A stretch of DNA of 64,000 nt, from positions 310,001 through 374,000 of the forward strand of contig NZ_MAFC01000008.1 in NCBI RefSeq assembly GCF_002013465.1, read 5' to 3'. The DNA is from Mycobacterium sp. D16R12. GTDB taxonomy: Bacteria; Actinomycetota; Actinomycetes; Mycobacteriales; Mycobacteriaceae. How positions within the stretch are numbered: position 1 is the first letter of the stretch; each line of letters begins with the position of its first letter. Positions 28,076 to 36,342 of the stretch are shown here, in pieces. The notes under the pieces are model-generated. The model was not told where the DNA came from and made no database searches. It saw only the letters and a program-made list of their open reading frames with translations. The position numbers and the translations under genes were made by a program.

Positions 28076-29506
28076 GTGAGCGGTAGGCGTTGGCAGTGGA
28101 GCAGATGGCTGGCCGTCATGAGCGTCATCCTGTTGGCGACCAGCATCACCAGCTGCTCGAAAGATTCTGACCCCCAGAAGCTTTCCGCCGACGAGGCAAA
28201 GGCGATTGCGCTGGATGCCTATGTATACGGCTATCCGCTGGTGACCATGGAGATGACGCGGCGGGTGATGACCAACGTCGACAAGGTCACGGCCCCCCGA
28301 GCCCCCATGGGTCAGCTGATGCGGATGCGCGAGTATCCGAACGCGTCGTTCCGGGATGTGACCGCTCCCAACGCGGACACCCTGTACACCAATGCCTTTG
28401 TGGACGTGAGCAAGGAACCGTACGTGCTGAGCCTGCCCGAGGCCGACGATCGCTATTCCCTGTTCCCGATGCTGGACGGGTACACCAACGTTTTCGAGGT
28501 ACCAGGCAAGCGCACCACGGGTACTGGCCCGCAGACCTACGCCATTACCGGCCCCGGCTGGAAGGGCACCCTGCCCGAGGGGGTCAAGGAGTACAGGTCC
28601 CCTACATCCATCGTGTGGCTTCTGGGGCGCATTTACTGCACGGGAACACCCGAAGACTATGCCGCCGTCCACAAGATGCAGGACGCGATCTCGCTGGTGC
28701 CGTTGAGCTCCTACGGCAAGCCGTACACCCCACCGGTGGGCACGGTAGATCCGAGCATCGACATGAAGACCCCGGTACGCGACCAGGTCAACAACCTGAG
28801 CGCCAAGGACTATTTCGGCCTGCTCGCCACCCTGATGAAGGACAACCCACCCGCCGACGCCGATAAGCCGACGATCGACAAGATGGCCAAGATCGGCATC
28901 GAGGCCGGCGAGCCCTTCGACATCGACAGGCTCGGCGCTGAGGCCGTCAGTGCGCTGCAGTCGGTGCCCAAGGAGGGGTTCGACAAGATCGCGGCCCGCT
29001 TCAAGGACGTCAAGAACATCAACGGGTGGCGATTCAGCACCCAAACCGGCCAGTACGGCACCGAATACCTGCAGCGCGCCATGATCACCGCATTCGGGTT
29101 GGGTGCCAATCTGCCCCAGGACGCCGTCTACCCCACCTCCGAGGTCGACGCGTCCGGCAAGCCCTACGACGGCGCCAACAAATACACGTTGCACTTCGGC
29201 AAGGACCGGCTTCCACCCGCCGAGGGGTTCTGGTCGCTGACGATGTACGACAGCGGTTTCTTCTTCGTCGACAATCCGCTGAACCGCTACACCCTGAGCC
29301 AGCGCGGCAACCTCACCGTCAATTCCGACGGATCGGTCGATTTGTATCTACAACACGAGAACCCCGGAAAAGAAAAGGAGGCAAACTGGCTCCCCGCTCC
29401 CTCCGGGAAGTTCATCCTGATGCTGCGCCTGTACTGGCCCACGCAGACACCGCCATCGATTATCGACGGCACCTGGAAGCCGCCTGCCGTGCAACTAGCC
29501 CCGTGA
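28076..29506 (+). CDS. DUF1254/DUF1214 domain lipoprotein
   Basis: About 476 residues from GTG 28076, with GGAAGGGG 9 nt upstream; TTG 28058 is a weaker option. The signal sequence WLAVMSVILLATSITSC gives a lipobox ending at Cys. DUF1254 (about residues 45-190, starting EAKAIALDAYVYGYPLVTME) and DUF1214 (about 360-460, PAEGFWSLTMYDSGFFF) are in the usual order. The biochemical role of the family is unclear. It starts an operon with the hemophore-like gene 16 nt downstream and lies divergent from an AraC regulator. Confidence 0.85.
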   Translation: MSGRRWQWSRWLAVMSVILLATSITSCSKDSDPQKLSADEAKAIALDAYVYGYPLVTMEMTRRVMTNVDKVTAPRAPMGQLMRMREYPNASFRDVTAPNADTLYTNAFVDVSKEPYVLSLPEADDRYSLFPMLDGYTNVFEVPGKRTTGTGPQTYAITGPGWKGTLPEGVKEYRSPTSIVWLLGRIYCTGTPEDYAAVHKMQDAISLVPLSSYGKPYTPPVGTVDPSIDMKTPVRDQVNNLSAKDYFGLLATLMKDNPPADADKPTIDKMAKIGIEAGEPFDIDRLGAEAVSALQSVPKEGFDKIAARFKDVKNINGWRFSTQTGQYGTEYLQRAMITAFGLGANLPQDAVYPTSEVDASGKPYDGANKYTLHFGKDRLPPAEGFWSLTMYDSGFFFVDNPLNRYTLSQRGNLTVNSDGSVDLYLQHENPGKEKEANWLPAPSGKFILMLRLYWPTQTPPSIIDGTWKPPAVQLAP

Positions 29507-29522
29507 TTTGAAGGAGATCGCC

Positions 29523-29867
29523 ATGAAACTCATTGCTACAAGCCTGTTTACCGCTCTTGGCGCCGCGGCGCTCGTCACCGCGGCGGCCGCGAACGCCGAG
29601 CCGGAGCGCCCGCCCAACTGTACGGCGGCCGACCTGGCCGGAGTCTCAGCGGGCGTCGCCGCATCAACATCGAGCTATTTGTTCACCCATCCGGATGTCA
29701 ACGACTTCTTCACCGGTCTGGCGGGCAAGCCGCACAGCGAGATGCAGAGCGCGGTGAAGGCCTACTTCAGCACCAACCCTGAGGCCGAGAACGATCTGCG
29801 CTCCATCCGCCAGCCCGTGGTCGACTTCCGCGCACAGTGCCAGCTGCCGCAGGAGCGGCAGCCATGA
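29523..29867 (+). CDS. Secreted hemophore-related protein
   Basis: 114 residues from ATG 29523, with GAAGGAG seven nt upstream. A Sec signal peptide ends near ANAEPERP. The mature domain of about 90 residues has a Cys pair (PPNCTAADLAG and FRAQCQLP), the helical segment SYLFTHPDVNDFFTGLAG, and the layout of the mycobacterial haem-binding Rv0203-type family (TIGR04529). It is probably an exported haem-binding protein, but haem binding cannot be read from sequence alone. It overlaps the next gene by 4 nt. Confidence 0.8.
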   Translation: MKLIATSLFTALGAAALVTAAAANAEPERPPNCTAADLAGVSAGVAASTSSYLFTHPDVNDFFTGLAGKPHSEMQSAVKAYFSTNPEAENDLRSIRQPVVDFRAQCQLPQERQP

Positions 29868-30145
29868 GGCGCGGCGTGGCCGCGATAGCTGTCGCGGTGG
29901 CCTTCGCGGGGCTGCTGCCCATTGCGCCGCCGACGGCCAATGCCGACGTCTGCGTGGGCGGCGGGCGCCGAATCTCGGTGAGCGGCTGCATGAACGTCGC
30001 CGACACCGTGCAGCGATACGCACCCCCGCCCGAGGATTACGCGCCGTTGCCGGACGATCCTCCGCCCCCTCCCCCCGCCCCGAACGTTCACGCGTGCGTG
30101 GGCTACAACGGCCGCTGGGTGAGCGCCGGAGGCTGCAACCCCTAG
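29864..30145 (+). CDS. Small secreted protein with two Cys-x-Gly repeats
   Basis: 93 residues from ATG 29864, whose ATGA overlaps the upstream stop, so translation is coupled. The signal peptide is MRRGVAAIAVAVAFAGLLPI and ends near ANADV. The mature peptide has two similar units, VCVGGGRRISVSGCMN and ACVGYNGRWVSAGGCNP, joined by a Pro/Asp-rich linker. Each unit has two Cys spaced by about a dozen residues, which suggests two disulfide-closed loops. I do not recognise a named family. It lies in an operon with the hemophore-like and DUF1254 genes. Confidence 0.75.
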   Translation: MRRGVAAIAVAVAFAGLLPIAPPTANADVCVGGGRRISVSGCMNVADTVQRYAPPPEDYAPLPDDPPPPPPAPNVHACVGYNGRWVSAGGCNP

Positions 30146-30366
30146 CGAGTGATGTACTCGACGAGGTCGGGGTGCAGTCGGTGCTGGCCGAAACCGGAGG
30201 CCGGATCGGGTCGCCAGAAGATCGGCAGGTCGTTCTCTTCGGCTGCGCGATGACACTTGAGCAGCAGCTCATCATTCAGAGGTTCGGTGGCCCGTCGGCT
30301 CAGTGCTGAGGTGAGCTCTTTGGGCAGTGCCTTCCAAATTGCTTCCGGGTTCAGATCCGTGGTCAC
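30142..30366 (-). CDS. Conserved small hypothetical protein, 74 aa
   Basis: A soluble, mixed-charge protein (starting MTTDLNPEAIWKALPKEL, ending DLVEYITR). It converges with the Cys-repeat gene by sharing a CTAG stop and overlaps the upstream DUF4352-like gene by 4 nt, so it is likely co-transcribed with it. No family recognised. Confidence 0.55.
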   Translation of the reverse strand: MTTDLNPEAIWKALPKELTSALSRRATEPLNDELLLKCHRAAEENDLPIFWRPDPASGFGQHRLHPDLVEYITR

Positions 30367-30965
30367 TGCGCCACACCGCTATCGCCCGCCTCAGCCAAAC
30401 TCACCTGAGTGCCTGGGGACGTCACTGTGTCGCGCAGGACGATCGCCGAAGGCTCAGCCCCGGCAGGGATATCGAACGCCAGGGACGCAACAATGCTGTC
30501 TCCGGGACCGAGGTCTGCGCCGAGCACGGGCTCCGAGGCCGTCTGGTCCGCGCCGAAGGTTTGATCACCCACAACCAGTTGCTGAATCGCGGGCTCGAAC
30601 CTCTGAGGGGCATCACCGTCGTTGATCACACGCACACCGACCAGAACGTGGCCCCCCTGCGTAGTCTGAGGCAGCCCAGGATCGCCCGCGACCAGATACG
30701 CCGTCACATCGGTCACGGCAATGGCTAACTGACCAGACCGCCCCTGATGTCCGAGGTCGGCCGCTTCAGGCGTCACCGAAGCAACTTCACTGACCGGCAT
30801 CGATCGAAGGGTGCCGATATTTCTGCTGTCGTCGAGCCCCAACAGCGTGGCAACCACAATGAAGATCGCGATAACGCCGCCAAACATCATTGGCACTGCC
30901 GGAAAATCGCCACCTCGGGAGAAGTGGGCAATACCAGCCTCACCCTCCAGCGAATGTTGAGTCAC
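30363..30965 (-). CDS. Membrane-anchored DUF4352-like protein
   Basis: 200 residues from GTG 30965, with GAGG eight nt upstream; the frame extends to 30998. One N-terminal membrane helix (MMFGGVIAIFIVVATLLG) precedes an extracytoplasmic beta-sandwich with the DUF4352 pattern GGHVLVGVRVINDGD and SIVASLAFDIP. Such domains are often cell-surface or immunity-like modules; the role here is not known. It overlaps the 74-residue gene. Confidence 0.65.
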   Translation of the reverse strand: MTQHSLEGEAGIAHFSRGGDFPAVPMMFGGVIAIFIVVATLLGLDDSRNIGTLRSMPVSEVASVTPEAADLGHQGRSGQLAIAVTDVTAYLVAGDPGLPQTTQGGHVLVGVRVINDGDAPQRFEPAIQQLVVGDQTFGADQTASEPVLGADLGPGDSIVASLAFDIPAGAEPSAIVLRDTVTSPGTQVSLAEAGDSGVAQ

Positions 30966-31318
30966 AATACGAATCCTCAATTCGGGGTAGCGGTACAACA
31001 GCTGAGCGCCCCCGCGATTGGCTAAAGGCTAACATCAATAGGGCCTATCGGCACGCCAGCGCGTTCGTTACAGAGGATGGCTGTCCGTTTGCGAGGAAAG
31101 GCCGTCAACATGAGACTTCGGGCCAGTCCAGCTTTGCTGATGTGAAAGTTCTCCAGCAGACTCACCGTCGCGACGTGCGCGGATGGCAGCAAGTGGACAG
31201 CGAGGGCGCCGCACCGGGGCGCTAGTTAGCGGTTGGATCTCCGCCGACGCCCAGGACCGCAGGCGGCAACGACGAGGCCCGCACCCTACTCAGCGCCCTG
31301 TTCTATGCATACCCGTGG
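30966..31318. other. Intergenic region without a clear gene
   Basis: About 350 nt between the DUF4352-like gene and the nitronate monooxygenase-like gene. Short open frames exist on both strands but none has a convincing ribosome site, composition or recognisable protein. It may contain the promoter of the DUF4352-like gene and the end of the upstream transcript. Confidence 0.5.
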
Positions 31319-32248
31319 TCAGCCGTACTGGGCGGCGAGCTTGCCAATCACGGCGGTGAACTCGTCCATGGTGGTGTCGAGGATGTCTTTCACAGACTCG
31401 ACCGCACCGATGCGCCCAGCGACCTGACCGCCGAGCGGTACGAAGGTGTCCATGTTGCCCCCGAAATAGAGGTCCAACGGATTCCCGGTTTCCAGCAGTG
31501 ACACCAGATCTCGCCGTTCCATCTCCTCGGTGCGCGCGCTGCGTAACGCGCGCAGGCCCGGCTTGGTCAGCCGGTTGAGTAGCACGGTGTCGGTCTCACG
31601 AGCAGCGACGACCGCTGCCTTCCAATTTCCATGGATGGGCGATTCGGCGGCCGACATCATCCGGGTGCCCATTTGCACGCCCTCGGCGCCGAGCGCGAAC
31701 GCGGCAGCCATCGACCCGCCGTCGCAGATACCGCCGGCAGCGATAATGGGTACGTCCACGTGCGAGCGCACCAGCGGCAGTAGCACCATGGTGGAAGCGC
31801 CCTTGGGGTCCTTGAAGCCGCCGCCCTCGACGCCTTCCACCACCAATCCGTCGACTCCCGCATCGACGGCCTTGAGGGCCGCCGCGAGCGTGGGGACGAC
31901 ATGAAAGACGGTGAGCCCGTTATCTTTCAGGATCCGGGTGTACTTGTTGGGGTCGCCCGCGCTGGTAGTCACGAACGTCACGCCTTGATCCACCACGAAC
32001 TGCGCGATAGACGGATCACGCACGAATGCCTGCGCGATGTTCACCCCGAACGGCTTATCGGTGAGCTCACGCATGACGCGGATCTCGCCCTTGATGGCAT
32101 CGAGCTCACCGGAGCTCGTTTCGATGATGCCGAGCCCACCGGCATTGCAGACGGCACTCGCCAGCTGTGATCGCGCGATCCAGCCCATCGGCGCCTGCAC
32201 GATCGGCCGCTCCACGCCCAGCATCTCGGTAACCCGGTTTGTGACCAC
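31319..32248 (-). CDS. Nitronate monooxygenase/NPD family FMN protein
   Basis: A protein of 309 residues with a TIM-barrel FMN fold. The N-terminus IVQAPMGWIARSQLASAVCN and the phosphate-binding turn PIIAAGGICDGGSMAAAFAL are typical. The closest families are nitronate monooxygenase and the related FabK enoyl reductases; the substrate is not determined. It is minus strand and 32 nt from the epimerase gene. Confidence 0.85.
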   Translation of the reverse strand: MVTNRVTEMLGVERPIVQAPMGWIARSQLASAVCNAGGLGIIETSSGELDAIKGEIRVMRELTDKPFGVNIAQAFVRDPSIAQFVVDQGVTFVTTSAGDPNKYTRILKDNGLTVFHVVPTLAAALKAVDAGVDGLVVEGVEGGGFKDPKGASTMVLLPLVRSHVDVPIIAAGGICDGGSMAAAFALGAEGVQMGTRMMSAAESPIHGNWKAAVVAARETDTVLLNRLTKPGLRALRSARTEEMERRDLVSLLETGNPLDLYFGGNMDTFVPLGGQVAGRIGAVESVKDILDTTMDEFTAVIGKLAAQYG

Positions 32249-32280
32249 CCGTCGAACCTACGCCGATCACCCGGGCGCGA

Positions 32281-33195
32281 TTACAGCAGATCCGCGAGCG
32301 CGCCGGCCAGGTTGGGAAATTGGAACTGAAAGTTAGCTGCTTCCAGCACCTTTGAGGTCGCGTACCGACCCGTCAGACCGAGTTCGGGATCGGTGCGTAG
32401 CGCAATGGCACCGATGCGCAACATGAAGGCGGGGGTCGGCAGACCTGGACAGTGCAGCTGCGCACGCAGCGCCGCCATCAGGTCCGCATTGCGCACGGGA
32501 TGGTCGCTGGCGCCGACCACGCATCCCGCCGGAAGCTCGACACCCGGGGTCAGTCCCAGCCCCGCCCGCACGATGGACAGCCAATCGGTGAGGTGGATCC
32601 ACGAGAACCACTGCCGGCCCGAAGACACCCGGCCGCCGAGGCCGAGTTTGGTCAGGGCCGCCAGCCTACGCAGGGCCGGGGATTGCGGATCGAGCACGAT
32701 CGAGGTGCGCAGGATGACTCCGTGCTCGGTGTTGGCACCGACGAATGCCTCTTCCCAGGGGCGCGCGACCCCGGTCATCTGCGGCAGTCCCACGGCGGGT
32801 AACGGCGTGCCCTCCGTGCATCGGGTCTCACCGGCATCCGACCAGATAGCGGTGGTGCTGGCCTGGATCCAATGTGCGACAGGCGTATTGAGCTGAGTGC
32901 TGGCGTCTACCAGTGCGCGCGTGGCCAACACCCGGCTGCGGGTCAGCTCGGCGATGTTGCGCTGGGTGGGCCGACAATCGACCAGCTTGCCGGCCAGGTT
33001 GATCACCGCGGTGCCCGGGCCCTCCAGCTCCGCGGCCCATCCACCCACGGTCTGGCCATCCCAAAGCACCTGGCGAACATTCAGATGTGGATTCGGCCGG
33101 CGGGTAAGCACCACGATCTCGTGGCCGCGCGGGACAAGGTCATCGGTGATGCGGCGGCCCAGCGATCCACTGCCACCGGCGAGAACGATCTTCAT
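32281..33195 (-). CDS. TIGR01777-type NAD-dependent epimerase (SDR39U1-like)
   Basis: 304 residues from ATG 33195 with GGGGG upstream; an N-terminal extension in the open frame is not used. The nucleotide turn is IVLAGGSGSLGRRI at the N-terminus. The family-typical segments WDGQTVGGWAAELEG and VINLAGKLVDCRPTQRNIAEL are present. The substrate is unknown. It lies downstream of the acyltransferase gene at 33374 in the same direction. Confidence 0.85.
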   Translation of the reverse strand: MKIVLAGGSGSLGRRITDDLVPRGHEIVVLTRRPNPHLNVRQVLWDGQTVGGWAAELEGPGTAVINLAGKLVDCRPTQRNIAELTRSRVLATRALVDASTQLNTPVAHWIQASTTAIWSDAGETRCTEGTPLPAVGLPQMTGVARPWEEAFVGANTEHGVILRTSIVLDPQSPALRRLAALTKLGLGGRVSSGRQWFSWIHLTDWLSIVRAGLGLTPGVELPAGCVVGASDHPVRNADLMAALRAQLHCPGLPTPAFMLRIGAIALRTDPELGLTGRYATSKVLEAANFQFQFPNLAGALADLL

Positions 33196-33373
33196 TGATC
33201 GCGCCCCCTTTCTATGGCGAGTATCCGCCGGGCGGGGACGGGCGGTCAGCACATGGAGATCTAGCTCACCGGTGGTGCTGATCACGCCATCACGGCAGCG
33301 AGACTACGGTTTTCGACGCATCGGCCGGGTAGCACGCGCAGAACGCGGCGTGTCGGCGCGGAAGGGAGACCGC

Positions 33374-34447
33374 TCAGCCGAAGAACATGTTGCGCCGTCC
33401 GGCAAGCAACCGGTACAGCGTCTGCTGAATGGTCTCGCGCACCTGGTCGGTGACGTCGAAGGTGACCATCGGGTCGTCGGCGGCCGCGTCGTCATACCCG
33501 TCCGTGGGGATGGGCGTGCCGAACTCGATGTGCCACTTGGAGGGCAGCGGCACCAAGCCGACGGGTCCGGCCGCCGGGAACAGCGGGGTCACCGGAAAGT
33601 ACGGCAGCCCGAACAGCCGGGCGATCACCTTCAGGTCGGCGATCATCGGATAGATCTCCTCGGACCCGACGATCGAGCACGGGATGATCGGTGCTCCGGT
33701 CCGAATGGCTGCCGCGACAAATCCCCCGCGACCGAACCGCTGCAGCTTGTAACGATCCTTGAACGGCTTGCCCAGGCCCTTGTACCCCTCGGGGAACACG
33801 GCGGTCAGCTCGCCCGCGGACAGTAGCCGGTGCGCATCGGCGGTGCAGGCCAGCGTATGACCGGCTTTTCGCGCTAACTGCCCCAGGAACGGTGCATCGA
33901 ACACCATGTCGGCGGCCAGGTTACGCAGGGTGCGGTTGCCGGGGCAGCGGTCGTGCACCGCCACCGACAGCATCAGACCGTCAAGCGGCAGCACACCCGC
34001 ATGGTTAGCCACAACCAGGGCTCCACCGGTCGCCGGGATGTTCTCCACGCCGGTCACGTCCACTCTGAACCATCGGTTGAACAATGGCCTCAGCAAAGGA
34101 AGTAAGAGTGATTCGTTGAGATGCTCGTCGAACCCGAAATCATCAACGCTGTAGTCGCCGCCCACCCGGCGGCGAATAAACTCAGCGACGGCGGCAATGT
34201 TGGCCGCGAGCGCGGTCAGCGACTCCTCATCGCCCACGGTTGCGTTGCCCTGCGCCGCACGGATCTCGTTGAGGTCATGGATCACCGCGGCGGTGTCCGC
34301 GGAATCTTCGGTCGGCGTACCGCTTGCCAACGATGACGGGTGCCGCCTTCCGGCGTCGGCTCGCGCCTCGGCCCGGCGAGCGCGTGCAGCATGACGTTCC
34401 GAATTAGCCTGCAGTTGAATGACTTTGGCCTTTGTCTCACCAGCCAT
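33374..34447 (-). CDS. Lysophospholipid acyltransferase-like protein (Rv0502-like)
   Basis: 357 residues from ATG 34447, with GGAGGTGA 8 nt upstream. A charged N-terminal region (about residues 1-95) comes before the PlsC-type domain. The HX4D motif is NHAGVLPLDG and the second block is FPEGYKGLGKPF. It transfers an acyl group to a lipid or phospholipid acceptor. It follows the epimerase gene at 34470 by 22 nt, an arrangement conserved as Rv0501-Rv0502. Confidence 0.88.
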   Translation of the reverse strand: MAGETKAKVIQLQANSERHAARARRAEARADAGRRHPSSLASGTPTEDSADTAAVIHDLNEIRAAQGNATVGDEESLTALAANIAAVAEFIRRRVGGDYSVDDFGFDEHLNESLLLPLLRPLFNRWFRVDVTGVENIPATGGALVVANHAGVLPLDGLMLSVAVHDRCPGNRTLRNLAADMVFDAPFLGQLARKAGHTLACTADAHRLLSAGELTAVFPEGYKGLGKPFKDRYKLQRFGRGGFVAAAIRTGAPIIPCSIVGSEEIYPMIADLKVIARLFGLPYFPVTPLFPAAGPVGLVPLPSKWHIEFGTPIPTDGYDDAAADDPMVTFDVTDQVRETIQQTLYRLLAGRRNMFFG

Positions 34448-34469
34448 GCTTTTCACCTCCACCCTATTT

Positions 34470-35534
34470 CTACGAACTGATCTTCTGCGCGAGAGTCACC
34501 GCGCGATCTCCCAATGAGCGTACCCACTCCGGCTCGATAACTGGAGTGATCCCGCGGCCCCGAAGGTAATCTCCAAAGGCCCCAATGGTCGTCCACTTGG
34601 GCTGGTATCCGAGCTCGGTCTTCATGCGAGTGTTGTCTATCGCACGCCCATACGCCAGCCAGTCACGCTGTTCGGAACTCAGTTCGGTGTACCTGGTGCC
34701 CTTGGTGAAGGACGCGATCGCCGCTACCGCAAACGATGGGACGGGAATGCCGAGTTGTCCGGAGCGGCGCACAGCCTGCGACATCATCATCATGCCGTCG
34801 GCCGCGATATTGAACGTGCCCGCCTTACCGGCCATGGTGGCGCGCTCCAGCGCGCCCAGCGCGTCCTGCTCGTGTAACAGCTGCAGGCGGGCGTCGCGTC
34901 CGAGCATGGTCGGCACCACGGGTCCAGCCAGATAGCGAGCCAGCGCGGTATCCATACCGGGGCCGATCAGGTTGGCCAACCGCAGAATCGTCACCGCGAC
35001 ATCGGGCCGACGACGGCCCAGACCGCGCGCATAGCTCTCGATATCGATGCTGTCCCGCGCGAAACCGTCGGTCGGCGGACGGCGGGCACCCATTTCTTCG
35101 GTGAACATCACCGGATCGCGACCGCTGGACCCGTACACCTGTGCCGTCGATTTGACGACAACACGCTGCACGGTGGGTGCCTTCTGGCAGGCCGCGAACA
35201 GCTGCATCGCGCCCATCACGTTCAGTTCCTTGAGCGCGGCACGCCCACCCGAACGCGGCGAGTACGAGGCCGAGGCGGTGTGCACCACCGTATCGACCTC
35301 ACCGTTGCGGATGACCTTCGCGATGAACGGGTTGCGAATATCGGCCCGCACAAACTCGGCCCGACCCATCCTGCGCAGCAGGTCCTTACTGGGAGCGACC
35401 GCATCCACCGCGATGACACGGTTGATCATCGGGTTCTGTACCAGGCGCGCGGCCAGGTAGCCCCCGAGGAATCGGCTGGCTCCGGTGACCAGCACCACCC
35501 GTGGGTAATGCAGATTGGTCTCACCGGTGCTCAC
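34470..35534 (-). CDS. NAD-dependent epimerase/dehydratase-like protein (Rv0501/GalE2-like)
   Basis: A protein of 354 residues. The Rossmann turn is VVLVTGASRFLGGYLAARL, followed by an extended SDR fold. Where a YxxxK catalytic pair is expected the sequence reads IDIESYARGLGRRRP, with Leu in place of Lys. Epimerase activity is therefore doubtful unless another Lys serves; the M. tuberculosis name galE2 should be treated with caution. It is preceded by the bS22 gene at 35598. Confidence 0.8.
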   Translation of the reverse strand: MSTGETNLHYPRVVLVTGASRFLGGYLAARLVQNPMINRVIAVDAVAPSKDLLRRMGRAEFVRADIRNPFIAKVIRNGEVDTVVHTASASYSPRSGGRAALKELNVMGAMQLFAACQKAPTVQRVVVKSTAQVYGSSGRDPVMFTEEMGARRPPTDGFARDSIDIESYARGLGRRRPDVAVTILRLANLIGPGMDTALARYLAGPVVPTMLGRDARLQLLHEQDALGALERATMAGKAGTFNIAADGMMMMSQAVRRSGQLGIPVPSFAVAAIASFTKGTRYTELSSEQRDWLAYGRAIDNTRMKTELGYQPKWTTIGAFGDYLRGRGITPVIEPEWVRSLGDRAVTLAQKISS

Positions 35535-35597
35535 GGACGAAGCCTATCCATCACGGCACCAATGGGCATCCTGAGCGGATACCCACTAACGCAAGGT

Positions 35598-35699
35598 TTA
35601 CTTACCGAGTTTTCTGCGCTGAACCCGGGTGCGGCGAAGCAGCTTGCGGTGCTTCTTCTTGGACATACGCTTACGCCGCTTCTTGATAACTGAACCCAT
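35598..35699 (-). CDS. Small ribosomal protein bS22 (AURKAIP1/COX24 domain), 33 aa
   Basis: A very basic 33-residue protein, from [20 protein letters not shown] to the end [12 protein letters not shown]. It is essentially the actinobacterial protein found on the mycobacterial 30S subunit and called bS22; M. tuberculosis carries it next to the BldC-like gene. ATG 35699 follows AGCAGGAG. It lies between the BldC-like gene and the GalE2-like gene. Short enough to be missed by length-limited gene finders. Confidence 0.92.
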
Positions 35700-35905
35700 G
35701 AACTCCTGCTAACTACTTTGAAATCGTCTTTTACGTGGGCGGTGCACAGCGGCTTATGCCAGCCGTACACGAGCGCCCTAACCCCTCAAGGCTTAAAACC
35801 AGGGTGCCGCACGACTCTACCCGTTACGGTCCCCCGTCAGGAAACCGGCCGAATCGCGAGGGGCGCTCCCCTCGGTTCCTACTGGCCGACCGGGGTACGC
35901 CCCCA

Positions 35906-35928
35906 CGGGTGGGAGATACCCCCACCCG
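35906..35928 (-). terminator. Stem-loop downstream of the BldC-like gene
   Basis: CGGGTGGG-AGATACC-CCCACCCG forms an 8-bp perfect GC-rich stem, about 12 nt after the BldC-like stop and before the bS22 gene. Further G/C runs on both sides could form alternative stems. There is no U-tract, which is common in mycobacteria. It may reduce or stop read-through into the bS22 gene. Confidence 0.5.
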
Positions 35929-35939
35929 CTTGCGGGGGC

Positions 35940-36200
35940 CTATCCTGCGTCGAAGTAAGAGGCCTGCAGCAGATCGTTGACGGCCTTGGCATGCACCCGG
36001 AACGATCGACCTACCCGCACCGCGGGCAGCTCTCCGTTGTGCACCAGCCGGTAAACAGTCATCTTGCTGACTCGCATCAGCGCGGCGACCTCGGCGACTG
36101 TCAGGAACTGAGCCTTTCCAGATTGGCCAGTAGCCGCCGCATCCCGGCCCGGCTTGGCGCCGGCCCCGTCGCGCGCGGATGGCCCGTTCATTGAAGTCAT
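35940..36200 (-). CDS. BldC-like helix-turn-helix regulator (Rv0500A-like)
   Basis: 86 residues from ATG 36200 (ATG 36191 also possible). After a Gly/Ala-rich linker the MerR-like domain reads FLTVAEVAALMRVSKMTVYR, followed by LVHNGELPAVRVGRSFRVHA, the excisionase/BldC pattern. BldC homologues bind directly repeated sites in Actinobacteria. It is followed by a GC-rich stem-loop and the bS22 gene, with proC 142 nt upstream. Confidence 0.85.
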   Translation of the reverse strand: MTSMNGPSARDGAGAKPGRDAAATGQSGKAQFLTVAEVAALMRVSKMTVYRLVHNGELPAVRVGRSFRVHAKAVNDLLQASYFDAG

Positions 36201-36342
36201 CGCATACCCATTTCCCTTGGCACATGTCGTGCCGCCGATCTTCCCCATCGGCGGTACGGACACGCACGTGCTAGAAGGAGAATAGCGGGACCAGTGGGGT
36301 TACTGATACCCGTGTGGGCTAATTGATCAAGATTTGGTTAAA

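Noticed and set aside
30890..31225. Plus-strand open frame of 111 codons in the 31-kb gap
   Set aside because: Composition unlike genes here, no ribosome site, no recognisable protein.
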